Assembly: GCA_964594625.1 (NCBI GenBank)
Contig: CAZQNC010000010.1
Coordinates: forward strand, 1 to 24,106
DNA from: CAZESS01 sp964594625
GTDB taxonomy: Archaea; Thermoplasmatota; E2; UBA202; DSCA01
Length of the DNA: 24,106 nucleotides
Reading direction: 5' to 3'
The first letter of the stretch is position 1; each line of letters starts with the position of its first letter. Made by a program: the position numbers and the translations under genes. The notes under the pieces were generated by a model, which was not told the DNA's origin, did not search any database, and saw only the letters and a list, made by a program, of their open reading frames with translations. Shown here one piece after another: positions 12,758-21,461 of this stretch.

Positions 12758-15451
12758 ATGGACGTAAACAGACGTGTCGCGCTGGTCACAACTGTGCAGG
12801 ATCGCATGAGCGGCAAGCTCGGCAGGATGGGAGCAGCCGCCCGGCGGTTCATGGGGGTCCTCCGGAACGTCGGCTTCGCGGCCGTAGCTGCCGGCACCGC
12901 CCTGGTGGCGGCCACGAAGAAGGTCGCGCAGTGGGGCGCGGCGGTTTATGATGCGCACACGCAAACAGGGATCTCCATCGAACGGATGCAAGCGTTCTCC
13001 TACGTTTCCGAGCAGTTTGGAGGGAGCACGGATACCGTCGCCAAGGCGCTGCGCGGAATGAGTACCTTCATGCGGATGGCCGACAGCGAGACGTCTGAAC
13101 AGGCCGAGACCCTGCAGAAGCTGAACCTCGAATACGAGGAGTTAATGGGGCTACAGCCCGACGAGCTCTTCCTGCGAGTGACGGACGCCCTGGAGCAGAA
13201 TACCGAGGGCATGGAGCGGATGACGTCGGCCTCGATCCTGTTCGGTGGCCGGTACGCGCAGCAGGTCCTCGGGATGATGGAGCAGAGCGAAGGCACGATC
13301 CGCGACTCTGTGGACGGGTTCGAGCAGCTTGGTCTAACCGTCGGCACGGACACCGTGACGAAACTCAAGCGCTTCGACGACGCGATGACGACGCTCGGCT
13401 ACATGCTGAAGGAGATGCTGGCGGAGGGATTCGAGCCCCTCCTGCCGACGATCAAGGACCTGTTGCGATCCTTGATTGAGATGGCGGCCGATGTTATGCC
13501 GGCCCTGGTTCCGGGGCTGGAGGCGGTAGTCAACCTCCTGGACCTGTTCGCCGTAGCGCTCGACGCGGCGATGCCGCTGATTAAGGGGACGGCCGAGCTC
13601 GCCGGATGGCTCGGGGAGCAGATCGGGATCGTTGCCGAGGTGCTCGGCGGCTTCCCGGAGCTTCAGCGCGAAGCCGTGGACGGGTTCAAGGACCTCACCG
13701 ACTCGATGAAAGATGCCGTCGAAAGCGGGGTTCTCCCGGTCGATCAGGCCGCGAGTCAGTTGCGGGGACATATCGACCTCCTGTCGGATACGTTCGGGGT
13801 ACATTCCGCGGCCGTCCGGCAGGCGCGAGACGCATATCGAGAGTTCCTGGCCCAGCTTGCCATCCTCCAACAGGACATCGGCGAGGTTCAGCGCAACCTC
13901 GAAGCGTCGGTAATTGCGGGCACGACAGACATCGACATTGCCCAGGCTCGATACGAGCAGGTGCTTCGTGAGAACGCGGACGCGATCGAGGGTGGGCGCG
14001 AGGCCCTTAATGTGCTCCATGAGGAGCAGCAGAAGATCGCCGACGACGTGCAGTATTACATGAACTACGTCTCGGGCGGCGGCATCGGAGGCGAGGACGA
14101 GCTCGCCGCGGCTCAGGCGGCTCTGGACGCGATCAACGAGCAGATCGGCGAGGCCGAAGAGTCTCAGCGCGGATACAACGAGACGCTCTCCCAGGGCACC
14201 CGACAGCTCGCACAGTACGCCTCAAACCTCCGCGACGAATACGCCCAGGGGATGATCTCCGCAAGCGAAGCGGCCGAGATGCTCCGGACCCAGATCACGG
14301 AGTATAACCGCTACGCCCAGGGCGACTACGGGACGCATCAGATACAGAACGCCGACCTGGCCGTGACTCAGTTCATCGGCTCTCTGGAGGGGGCAACCTC
14401 CGCCAGCGAGGATCTGGACTCTGCGACGTCGGGGGCGGCCGGCTCATTCGCCGCCCTGGAGGACCGGGAGAAGAAGCTGCTGGAGGGATACGAGTCGGAG
14501 CTCGCGCCGAAGCTCCTCCAGAACATCGCGGACCGGGCGGAGAACGAGCGGGAGTATTTCGAGATGGTTTCCGAGCAGCACGCGACATATATGCAGCAGG
14601 TCGAGGAGCGATGGGAGGCCGAGGGGGAGCGGGTGCGGTTGCTGTCCGAGGCCGCCAGCCAATATTTCGAAGTTCTCGGCTTTGAGAGCGCGAAGGCGAT
14701 GGAGAGGGCATACTCCGAGATGTCGGAATCTTCGATCGAGAAGATGATAGAGGTCGCCGAGACGCAGCGCGAGATTTACGAAGAGCTTACCGAGATCGCG
14801 GCGCGATATTGGCGGGTCCTCGGATATGAGTCGCAGAAGGCCATGGTCGACGCGATGGAGGAGATGTCGGATGAAGGCATCGACGCACTCCGCGAGAACG
14901 GCGAGGAGATGTACGACCAATGGCGCGAACAGGCGCTTGCCGTCCGAGACACGATGGTCAGCATCGTCGACGCCCTCGAAGCGCAATGGGTCCAGTGGAT
15001 GCAGACCGGCAAGTTCTCCTGGTCCGATCTCATCAATCACATGGAGATGGAGATAATAAAGCTCGTCGCGACGGCAGCGTTCAAAACACTGATGCAACTC
15101 GTCTTCGGCGGCGGCGGAGTCGGGGGGGCCGTAATGGGGCTGTTCGGGCTCCATGCTGGCGGGAATCCAGTTGGACAGGCGGGGGGAATCCCAGGGGCAC
15201 ATGGGGGCCTCTCCCTGCCGGATGTAGGGCCATATGGCGACCGCCATCTCGTTGCGATGGAGCGGGGCGAGGTGGCCGTCTCGGCCGCAGCCAATAAAGC
15301 CATACAGCAGGGGACGCACCCGACCGCGGGGAGCTCGGCGGGGGGGGACGTGCATATCCACAGTCATTCAGTATTCTCGACTCTATCGGAGGTCGAGCTC
15401 GCGCGATTGCGTCACATGAACTCGAAGCACAACCTCGGGGGGGTATCTTAA
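12758..15451 (+). CDS. Tail tape measure protein
   Basis: An 897-residue protein, the longest helical one here, which sets tail length and fills the tube; at about 1.5 angstrom per residue this suggests a tail near 130 nm. The N-terminus is basic, then hydrophobic (39-55) with KKVAQWGAAVYD, GISIERMQAFSYVSEQFGGS and TVAKALRGMSTFM, typical of the tape measure core. A hydrophobic stretch (about 235-285) may act in membrane passage. Residues 380-630 are coiled coil. A 48-residue unit is duplicated at 632-727. The C-terminus has WVQWMQTGKFSWSDLINHME, glycine-rich turns and HIHSHS, as in lambda-like tape measures. No lytic domain is seen. Confidence 0.9.
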   Translation: MDVNRRVALVTTVQDRMSGKLGRMGAAARRFMGVLRNVGFAAVAAGTALVAATKKVAQWGAAVYDAHTQTGISIERMQAFSYVSEQFGGSTDTVAKALRGMSTFMRMADSETSEQAETLQKLNLEYEELMGLQPDELFLRVTDALEQNTEGMERMTSASILFGGRYAQQVLGMMEQSEGTIRDSVDGFEQLGLTVGTDTVTKLKRFDDAMTTLGYMLKEMLAEGFEPLLPTIKDLLRSLIEMAADVMPALVPGLEAVVNLLDLFAVALDAAMPLIKGTAELAGWLGEQIGIVAEVLGGFPELQREAVDGFKDLTDSMKDAVESGVLPVDQAASQLRGHIDLLSDTFGVHSAAVRQARDAYREFLAQLAILQQDIGEVQRNLEASVIAGTTDIDIAQARYEQVLRENADAIEGGREALNVLHEEQQKIADDVQYYMNYVSGGGIGGEDELAAAQAALDAINEQIGEAEESQRGYNETLSQGTRQLAQYASNLRDEYAQGMISASEAAEMLRTQITEYNRYAQGDYGTHQIQNADLAVTQFIGSLEGATSASEDLDSATSGAAGSFAALEDREKKLLEGYESELAPKLLQNIADRAENEREYFEMVSEQHATYMQQVEERWEAEGERVRLLSEAASQYFEVLGFESAKAMERAYSEMSESSIEKMIEVAETQREIYEELTEIAARYWRVLGYESQKAMVDAMEEMSDEGIDALRENGEEMYDQWREQALAVRDTMVSIVDALEAQWVQWMQTGKFSWSDLINHMEMEIIKLVATAAFKTLMQLVFGGGGVGGAVMGLFGLHAGGNPVGQAGGIPGAHGGLSLPDVGPYGDRHLVAMERGEVAVSAAANKAIQQGTHPTAGSSAGGDVHIHSHSVFSTLSEVELARLRHMNSKHNLGGVS
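14651..14938 (+). repeat. Two-copy 48-residue repeat in the tape measure
   Basis: Codons 632-679 and 680-727 encode two consecutive units, with Y-F/W-x-V-L-G-F/Y-E-S-x-K-A-M-x-x-A-x-x-E-M-S at the start of each. By eye 18 of 48 positions are identical, and the period is exact (Tyr636 and Tyr684). Tape measures often grow by repeated helical units, which lengthens the tail. DNA identity is lower, so the duplication is old. Confidence 0.7.
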
Positions 15452-17205
15452 TGGCCGGCGGGATCTTCTCTGACGTCGTGATTCCGGGACACGCCGCGTG
15501 GGACGGGGTCCAGCTTTACCTCGCGACCGTCAAGTCTACGTTCCCGCGCCGGGCGGTTCGCCTGCAGGCCTTCATCCCGCGGCACACTAACGATAGAGTC
15601 CAGGCTGTCGCGGAGATGCTGGACGGCGAGCGAAGCGTGCAGCAATTCGGCGCCGATCGCCACGATGTCAAGCTGCGCGATGTATTCGTCTCCGCGGACC
15701 AGGCTCTTGTCATCGAACAGATGGCTCGCGATGCGCAGCCGGTCACTGTCTACGGGCCGATGCCGCCGGGGTATTCTCTGCACGCGCCGCTCTGCTCGAC
15801 CCTCAACGGCGACCCGGAGAGCGGGGCGCAGGACGGGGGAGGATGGCGCGTAGGTTCGGGGGATTACAGCAAGGCGTATGTATACCTTCCCGACAATGTG
15901 TCCTATGGATACGCGGCGGAGTTCGACCCGGAAGCCCCTCTCTTCGTCCCCGGGTTGCTGATCCATCCGCCGACCGCTGTCGCAGCGGACACGTACTCCG
16001 CGATGTATCCGCCCTTCGGTCGGGCGTTTGTCTCCTATAAAGGATACCGCAACCTCGTCCCGAACGCCCTCTTCGGGGATGTCTCCGGCAGCATGCCGGT
16101 GAACTGGACCGCCGACGGCCTGGACGAATACGGCGTCTCATCCTGCGGATGGAACTCCGACATTGCGGCGCTCTTCGCGGCAAAGGCTCCGACGGGAGCG
16201 GGCGAGATCAAGAGCGACAAGTTCGACGTTCCAACAGATCACGACGAGTATACAGTGACCGGGTTGATCGAATCCTGGGGAAGCTGCACCTGCCGGCTGT
16301 CGATTCGATGGTTCGACGGAGCCTCGGTTCTCAGCGACTCCGATCTGCCCTCCCGCTCGGGGTGTGTCCTCGAGGAACGCGCAGTCACCCGCCCGGCCGC
16401 GGCGGATGGAGCGAAGTTCGTCTTTAAACACGGCTGCGGGTTCGCGCGGTTCTCCATGCCGCAATTCATCCACTGCGACGCCTCCGCAGATCGGTTATAC
16501 GCGCATCAGATGTTTATTGGCGGAGGCGGCGAGGACAACGTCGCGTGGATCAATGGCTCGGCGGGGGAATGGACCCCGCTGCTCGGCCCCGTCGCCGATG
16601 GCTTTATGTATTTTGGCTTCGTAGGGGTGCCCGATCACAAGACGGATTATGAGGGCTCGACGAATGTGATCTTCTCCGTCTCGGGGGACAATGTCGACGA
16701 GCAGATGTCGCTCTACCTCACGTACAATGCGGGCACCTCCGAGCTCCGGGCGCGGCTTAGCAAGGATTGGATCGCAGTCGCCAGCGTAGACCTCGACGGC
16801 CATGAAGCAGGGGATTTCTATGCCTGGTCGCTTGTGGTCAAGAACGATGCCTCGGCGCGATTCCGCTTCGTCCGCCTCGATGACACGGGGGTCTATACTG
16901 CATCGGTTGGCGCCGGCGCCCTCGTCTATGGCGATCGCTTCCGGATCGGCAATCGCTGCACCCTGCACGGATCGGGAGAGGCTCGGGGCGACCTCCTGCA
17001 CTCGTCTTTCGGGATAACCGCGGTCGATGATGACAGCGACGAGCTCGAGGGATATGTCAGCAACCTCGCGAAGCCGGAGGTCCAGGAGCTGTATACTCGG
17101 ACGCAGGGCCGCGCATATCTCCTCCGCCCGAATCTCAAGCGCGACCCCTTCAACCCCGGACAGTTCTCGGGAGATATCGATCTCCTCGAGCTCCTGGAGT
17201 TCTGA
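15451..17205 (+). CDS. Tail-tip protein with carbohydrate-binding-like domains
   Basis: A 584-residue protein directly after the tape measure, the slot of the distal tail protein; ATG 15451 overlaps the tape measure stop. Residues 1-110 are a beta-rich N-terminal part that may form the baseplate ring (VRLQAFIPRHTNDRVQAVAE). Around 198-345 lies a jelly-roll-like region beginning YRNLVPNALFGD, typical of carbohydrate-binding inserts with W and C residues. Around 373-550 a concanavalin/LamG-like sandwich follows (DGFMYFGFVG, NVIFSVSGDN, FYAWSLVVKNDASARFRFVR). Such inserts help attach to host glycans. Domain calls are from pattern only, and the ring-forming role is inferred from position. Confidence 0.6.
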   Translation: MAGGIFSDVVIPGHAAWDGVQLYLATVKSTFPRRAVRLQAFIPRHTNDRVQAVAEMLDGERSVQQFGADRHDVKLRDVFVSADQALVIEQMARDAQPVTVYGPMPPGYSLHAPLCSTLNGDPESGAQDGGGWRVGSGDYSKAYVYLPDNVSYGYAAEFDPEAPLFVPGLLIHPPTAVAADTYSAMYPPFGRAFVSYKGYRNLVPNALFGDVSGSMPVNWTADGLDEYGVSSCGWNSDIAALFAAKAPTGAGEIKSDKFDVPTDHDEYTVTGLIESWGSCTCRLSIRWFDGASVLSDSDLPSRSGCVLEERAVTRPAAADGAKFVFKHGCGFARFSMPQFIHCDASADRLYAHQMFIGGGGEDNVAWINGSAGEWTPLLGPVADGFMYFGFVGVPDHKTDYEGSTNVIFSVSGDNVDEQMSLYLTYNAGTSELRARLSKDWIAVASVDLDGHEAGDFYAWSLVVKNDASARFRFVRLDDTGVYTASVGAGALVYGDRFRIGNRCTLHGSGEARGDLLHSSFGITAVDDDSDELEGYVSNLAKPEVQELYTRTQGRAYLLRPNLKRDPFNPGQFSGDIDLLELLEF

Positions 17206-17207
17206 CC

Positions 17208-19997
17208 ATGCCGTCGAATATCATCCCGCGGGCTCTCTTCTATCGCAACGCGATCGAGGTCTCCTATTGCTGGGACCATCGCGGCGCGGGGGATGTGCAG
17301 GAAGACCCGCAGATATTGCAGCTCTCGAGCTATTTCGACGCCATGGGGAATGAGTATCCGGAGTATTGCATCGCGCTGCGGTATCAATCAGGAGAACCCG
17401 ACTGGGCGGACTCCTCCGAGGGGATAATCTCTCTCGAACCGTGGGCTCTTAATATTCTCGCCTATGTTGACGAATATCGGCAGACGCAGATCGGCGGCGG
17501 GCCTCCCGGGTCCGGGTGGATTGATCCGCTGATCGACATCCGCATATGCGCTGCCGGCAATCCGATCACCTCCGGAATGACCGCAGCGCAATTAGGAGCA
17601 GCATATGGCGCCGCAACATCATACTCCTGGCTCGCCCGCCCGATCTGCCGGGGCTGGAACGCATGGTACTTAGACCCCGCATCAGGTTCGCCTCTCGCCT
17701 CCTGGCAATACGGCGTCATCATCGCCGCATATCCGACGAGCGCCGCCGGGCCGGGATCGCTCTGCGAGGCCTTCGCCGCCGAGGTCATCGGGCGGGGGAA
17801 TGTCCTCGAACAGGCCCCTGTTCAGCAGGTGCATTGCGCGGTCGATTTAGACGCATCCTCTCTCTCGCTCCACAGCAGCTATACAGGCGACAGCAGGAGC
17901 GATCTCCCCGCCAACATATCCGAGACGATAGACAGCACGCTCAAGAGCCCCTCATGGCGTGTCAGTGCGTTTCTCGAGGGAGCCAACGCTGACGAGGAGG
18001 AGATCGAGGTCACGGAATACATACGCTCGGAGAGCCGGACGCAATTATTCCGCGACATGATAGACTTCCCGAAGACCTGGGAGCTTCAGGCATCGAACCC
18101 CGGGGCCGCGATTCTAAAGCACCTGGACAGCCTCGACGAATGGGAGGGGCGCATCTTGCGCTTCGAACTCCAGGTCGGAGTGGGTCTGACCTTCTACTCG
18201 GTCGCGCAGCGCCGCGTATATGTTCGTATGGCCTCGCGCAGCAGCGGGCAGGGCGGGCAATTGAGGTTTGAGGGTCTCCGCGAGAGGATCGCCGACTTGC
18301 CTCTTTGTTATCTGTGCCCGGAGGAGACGTGGGAGGAAGCGTACCTCGAATATGATGATATCTGTCCGGTCGCCTTGGCCTTCATGGCGCTGATCGATGC
18401 CGGGCTCCGTCCGACGGAGGAGATGTTCGCGCACGATTGGCCCTGGTTATTCGCCCGCGCGTGCAGCCTCGTCTCGAACCGGACATACACGGACGAGGCG
18501 CTCGGCGAGATGTCCGTCGGGGAGTGGCTCGAGGATATCCTGCAGACCTTCGGCCTCTTCATCTCGACGGCGAATAATCGCGTCCTGCTATGGTCGCCCT
18601 GTTGGTATCGCCCTTCGATGCGGGTGCATACCGTGGACATGGACGCCCCCGGACACGGAGTTCAGTCATACGATCAGCGATTTTCAACGCACCAGGTATA
18701 CGATCTGCTCGCCGCCTCATGGTCGGAGACCGTCGGGGGGAGCGAGGTCGAGATGGAGATTGAGTACAGGCCCCCGACGCCTCGCCGCACCGAGCGGCTT
18801 GACTTCGACGATATAGAGATCGAATACGCCCTCGATTCCGCGCCCGACCTATCGGCGACAACAGGACACGCCGGGGTCTATGCCCTTCTCGCCGCGATCG
18901 CACAGGCTACCGCGTATCATACCCATATATTGACCCTCCGGATGGACAAGAGAGCTCTTCAGTACGCTATCGGCGACAAGGTCGTATTCTCCTCCGAGCG
19001 TCTCGGATATGACGAGACCGCGTTCGCGATTACAGAGATTGCTGCCGGGCTGAACGAGAACATGGTCGAGGTCGTCATGCGGTACTGGCCCCTATGGAGG
19101 GGGGCGGCAAGCACATGGCAGGATGCGTCTCGTCTGCTCGGCATATGGCGATGGGCAACGCGGCTCAATTACGAGCAGCCCTGTTATATCCTCGGGCTCA
19201 ATCGCGTGCCCTGGAGGGCGTCCATCGGGGCGAGTGACTGGACGATCCTCGACCAGGCGCGCAATGTCAAAGGCTCGTGGCAGGGGGGGCTTATCAAGCG
19301 GCAGGTCGCGGGCGATTATGATGCGGTCGCGCGGCTCGATGATGGGGCCTCCATCCCGGCCCTGCATCAGCCGGATGATGAAAGCGTCGATACCTTCGAG
19401 GTCCAGGTCGCCCTCGAGGGATGGATACAAGAACTGTTCCACCCTGTTGACGGATACGGGGAGGGATATTTCCCTATTCTCTTCTGGTGGGATGCGGGAC
19501 ACGATAACGAATATCACACGCTCGGAATCTGCGCGAGAGCCCCCTCGGGGGAGTCTATCCCGACGCCCCGCGACTCCTTTTGGTTCTTCGGGGTCCCCGA
19601 TATCACAGGCGACCCCGCCCCATCATGGCCGCTCGGGACCTCTTGGCACGCTCTCGCGACGGGGCCTATCGGCGTCGGAACCCCGACATCGAGCTCCCCG
19701 CTTTCCGACCCTCATCCGCGGGTGACATCCCTCGTCGCGCAATGGGGAGAGCAGACCGATTCGTATGCCCAGGGATATATCCGATATTTCTCCCTGTACG
19801 TAAACGGCCGCTTCGCGGGCTCTGACATCCGCGATCCTCTGGGGGGGCCTCCAGTGAGCAACCGGCTCCGGTTGCGCTCATATTACGATAACGGAGCAGG
19901 ACTGCACGCCGGAACAGTGCGGCAGTGGAAGTCTGCCTCGGCGGTTCCGCAGAATGAACTCTGCGGGCCGAACGGGGTCGACCCGCTCTACCCATGA
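17208..19997 (+). CDS. Tail hub / host-recognition protein (Tal-like) with lectin-like C-terminus
   Basis: A 929-residue protein, the largest here, three bases after the preceding gene; CTGGAG precedes ATG 17208. The middle (about 240-640) resembles phage hub proteins: RVSAFLEGANADEEEIEVTE, a helical part around LCPEETWEEAYLEYDDI, WLEDILQTFGLFIS, and the late-hub motif IGDKVVFSSERLGYDETAFA followed by NENMVEVVMRY. The last 250 residues have LamG-like strands (FEVQVALEGWIQELF, YFSLYVNGRFAGSD). No peptidase or depolymerase active site is recognised. It probably sits at the tail tip and binds the host. Tyrosine codons are mostly TAT here, unlike the capsid gene. Confidence 0.62.
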   Translation: MPSNIIPRALFYRNAIEVSYCWDHRGAGDVQEDPQILQLSSYFDAMGNEYPEYCIALRYQSGEPDWADSSEGIISLEPWALNILAYVDEYRQTQIGGGPPGSGWIDPLIDIRICAAGNPITSGMTAAQLGAAYGAATSYSWLARPICRGWNAWYLDPASGSPLASWQYGVIIAAYPTSAAGPGSLCEAFAAEVIGRGNVLEQAPVQQVHCAVDLDASSLSLHSSYTGDSRSDLPANISETIDSTLKSPSWRVSAFLEGANADEEEIEVTEYIRSESRTQLFRDMIDFPKTWELQASNPGAAILKHLDSLDEWEGRILRFELQVGVGLTFYSVAQRRVYVRMASRSSGQGGQLRFEGLRERIADLPLCYLCPEETWEEAYLEYDDICPVALAFMALIDAGLRPTEEMFAHDWPWLFARACSLVSNRTYTDEALGEMSVGEWLEDILQTFGLFISTANNRVLLWSPCWYRPSMRVHTVDMDAPGHGVQSYDQRFSTHQVYDLLAASWSETVGGSEVEMEIEYRPPTPRRTERLDFDDIEIEYALDSAPDLSATTGHAGVYALLAAIAQATAYHTHILTLRMDKRALQYAIGDKVVFSSERLGYDETAFAITEIAAGLNENMVEVVMRYWPLWRGAASTWQDASRLLGIWRWATRLNYEQPCYILGLNRVPWRASIGASDWTILDQARNVKGSWQGGLIKRQVAGDYDAVARLDDGASIPALHQPDDESVDTFEVQVALEGWIQELFHPVDGYGEGYFPILFWWDAGHDNEYHTLGICARAPSGESIPTPRDSFWFFGVPDITGDPAPSWPLGTSWHALATGPIGVGTPTSSSPLSDPHPRVTSLVAQWGEQTDSYAQGYIRYFSLYVNGRFAGSDIRDPLGGPPVSNRLRLRSYYDNGAGLHAGTVRQWKSASAVPQNELCGPNGVDPLYP

Positions 19998-20002
19998 GCG
20001 GG
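19982..20002 (+). other. Hairpin spanning the end of the tail-tip gene
   Basis: CCCGCTC (19982-19988) pairs perfectly with GAGCGGG (19996-20002) around the seven-base loop TACCCAT; the stop codon TGA (19995-19997) straddles loop and stem. A G-run but no T-tract follows, so it is not a canonical terminator. It may slow the ribosome or RNA polymerase at the boundary before the fibre/lysis block, which has its own promoter candidate five bases downstream. Confidence 0.4.
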
Positions 20003-20006
20003 GGAG

Positions 20007-20035
20007 TTGCTGGCCGGACAGCGGGCGCGTATACT
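20007..20035 (+). promoter_or_regulatory. Candidate sigma70-like promoter before the fibre/lysis block
   Basis: TTGCTG (20007-20012), a 17-base spacer and TATACT (20030-20035) sit in the 88-base gap before gene 20086. The -10 box matches five of six bases and spacing is ideal, but the -35 box matches only three. The same TATACT box occurs at 4057. Transcription would begin near 20042 and give a leader of about 45 bases with the GGAAGGAAGG site at its end. Confidence 0.42.
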
Positions 20036-20085
20036 GACTTTGAACCGACAGGCGGATCAATCGACGCCGGGAAGGAAGGCAGAAC

Positions 20086-20814
20086 ATGAGAAGCAGCAAG
20101 ATCAAGGGGCCGATTCCGGGTTCCGTTCCATACATCAAGGCTTTCGGTACACCGACGACGGACGACCTCTACGTTCTAGAGGTGACGACCGGGGGGCCGG
20201 GAGGCACTGCCGAGATCACAATCTCCAGCGACTTAGACGACGGGGTAGCGGCAGCGACCGTCTCCTCCGGGTCGCCGATCGACCTGGGGACTGGCGGCGG
20301 GAAGGTCGTCATCGTCTTCGACTTCCTCAGCGAGGGCGATAAGTGGACGGTATCGACCCGCGCATCTGGCGTCATAGAGCAGCCGATGGGCGTCCAGACG
20401 AACTCCAGCGGCCAGATCGCTTCAGCCGGGGTCGGCCTGGATAGCGGGCTGCTCACCCGCGGGGCTCCATCCGCGGCGGCTCAGATCATCGCATCCGGCG
20501 AATCGAAGGCCGCGGACTCTTTCGACATGGCTGGCTGCAAGGGGCTGATGATCCGGATGCCCTCAGCATGGACCGCAGCCGATATAGGATTCGAGACGGC
20601 CCTGTTCGACGGGGGCTCCTTTCAGCCCTTGTATGCGGGGGGCTCGCGGGTCACGGTAGCCACGGACGCATCCAGGGACGTTGCGGTCGTCGGGGACGAT
20701 CTGGACGCCCTGAAGGCCGCCTTCGCCGTGAAGCTCGTATCGCTGGATACCGGGGACGGGAGCGCCGAGAACCAAGGCGCCGAGCGCGTTCTCATCGTCA
20801 CGAAAGCTGGTTAG
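20086..20814 (+). CDS. Putative tail fibre or tip accessory protein
   Basis: A 242-residue protein after the hub gene, with AAGGAAGG eight bases before ATG 20086. It is glycine-, serine- and alanine-rich with short strands and few cysteines, as in beta-structured fibres. The N-terminal third has DDLYVLEVTTGGPGGTAEIT and VVIVFDFLSEGDKWTVST; the C-terminal two thirds resemble a beta-sandwich (GLMIRMPSAWTAADIGFET, SFQPLYAGGSRVTVATDAS). The latter pattern occurs in small phage structural proteins of unknown role. Position between hub and lysis genes fits a fibre or receptor-binding component. I do not recognise a named family. Confidence 0.45.
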   Translation: MRSSKIKGPIPGSVPYIKAFGTPTTDDLYVLEVTTGGPGGTAEITISSDLDDGVAAATVSSGSPIDLGTGGGKVVIVFDFLSEGDKWTVSTRASGVIEQPMGVQTNSSGQIASAGVGLDSGLLTRGAPSAAAQIIASGESKAADSFDMAGCKGLMIRMPSAWTAADIGFETALFDGGSFQPLYAGGSRVTVATDASRDVAVVGDDLDALKAAFAVKLVSLDTGDGSAENQGAERVLIVTKAG

Positions 20815-20818
20815 TCCG

Positions 20819-21184
20819 GTGTTCGAGTCGCTCACATCCGCGATTATCGCGCAGGCTGCCGCCGCTTCACAGGGGCTCAGCATCCCGGGCTGGGCTGTCT
20901 GGATCATCGGGACTAGCATCGGCCTCGGCGGGCTCGGCTGGACGGTCGCCGGCGCTGTCGTAAAGAAGGCCCGGGCCGAAGGGAAAGCGCATGGAGCGCT
21001 GGAGCAGCGGGTGGCGCAGACCGAGCAGGACGCCAACGACCTGTGGAGCTGTCACCGGGCGCAGGACGAGAAAATCAATAAAATGAACGAGACGCTGACC
21101 AGGGTCGACGAGCGGACCGAGACAATCCGCGAGGATCTGAAAACGCTGGTCCGGCAAACACGCCGGCAAACACAAGGGAGATGA
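20819..21184 (+). CDS. Membrane protein with coiled-coil tail, lysis cassette
   Basis: A 121-residue protein with GTG at 20819 four bases after the previous stop; its ribosome binding site is weak. Residues about 25-48 (WAVWIIGTSIGLGGLGWTVA) are one membrane segment, followed by a basic stretch and a coiled-coil-like helix (60-110, with ALEQRVAQTEQDAND and KMNETLTRVDERTETI), ending in a short R-Q-T repeat. Placed just before a two-TM protein and the amidase, it could be a holin partner, antiholin or XhlA-like accessory factor, though XhlA has the helix before the membrane segment. Topology is from hydrophobicity by eye. Confidence 0.58.
   Translation: MFESLTSAIIAQAAAASQGLSIPGWAVWIIGTSIGLGGLGWTVAGAVVKKARAEGKAHGALEQRVAQTEQDANDLWSCHRAQDEKINKMNETLTRVDERTETIREDLKTLVRQTRRQTQGR
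21151..21174 (+). repeat. 12-base tandem duplication
   Basis: CCGGCAAACAC occurs at 21151 and again at 21163, a 12-base unit repeated twice with one difference in the last base. It adds four codons (R-Q-T-R then R-Q-T-Q) at the C-terminus of the membrane protein. The frame is kept. It may be a recent slippage product, since the copies are almost identical. Confidence 0.75.
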
Positions 21185-21185
21185 T

Positions 21186-21458
21186 ATGGGGCTCAAGCGA
21201 ACGCGCCTGGTGATTGCCCTGATCGTGCTGGCGATCTGCATCTACGTGCTGATCTCAGCGGAGGACAAGGTCGAAGCCCTCGAGGCGTGCGCGATCCCGA
21301 TCGCAATCGTCGGCGGGCTCTACCAAATCAGTGAGGGGCGATGGCCTTCGCAGTTGCATTTCTTGGACCGCCTTACCGGCCGGGACTCGATGGGGGCGAA
21401 TGGCAGCCCCCCGCACTATACGGCCCTGGAGGCCGACCCCGACGAGGGTCGAGGCTAA
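21186..21458 (+). CDS. Putative holin (two membrane segments)
   Basis: A 90-residue protein with GGGAGATGAT before ATG 21186. A basic start (MGLKRTR) is followed by a membrane segment (residues 8-24, LVIALIVLAICIYVLIS), a charged loop (EDKVEAL), a second hydrophobic segment (about 34-48, ACAIPIAIVGGLYQI) and a hydrophilic tail. Two membrane helices in a protein of this size, three bases before an amidase, are typical of class II holins that open the inner membrane to release the endolysin. No family signature is seen, and the neighbouring one-TM protein could share or take the role. Confidence 0.6.
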   Translation: MGLKRTRLVIALIVLAICIYVLISAEDKVEALEACAIPIAIVGGLYQISEGRWPSQLHFLDRLTGRDSMGANGSPPHYTALEADPDEGRG

Positions 21459-21461
21459 ACC

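Noticed and set aside
12735..12770. Possible programmed frameshift (GCGAAAAAGAAG) at the end of the putative chaperone gene
   Set aside because: A -1 slip adds only about six residues before a stop and does not lead to a second domain; the tape measure is in the other phase with its own start.
14444..15367. 307-codon minus-strand frame opposite the tape measure
   Set aside because: Shadow of the coiled-coil coding strand, with runs of leucine, arginine and proline and no family pattern.
12758..15451. Peptidoglycan-cutting domain in the tape measure
   Set aside because: No lysozyme-like, NlpC/P60 or M23 peptidase motif is visible; the chain is helical throughout apart from the glycine-rich end.
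17208..19997. Diversity-generating retroelement variable region in the hub gene
   Set aside because: No reverse transcriptase or template repeat is in the window, and no adenine-linked variable pair of sequences was seen.
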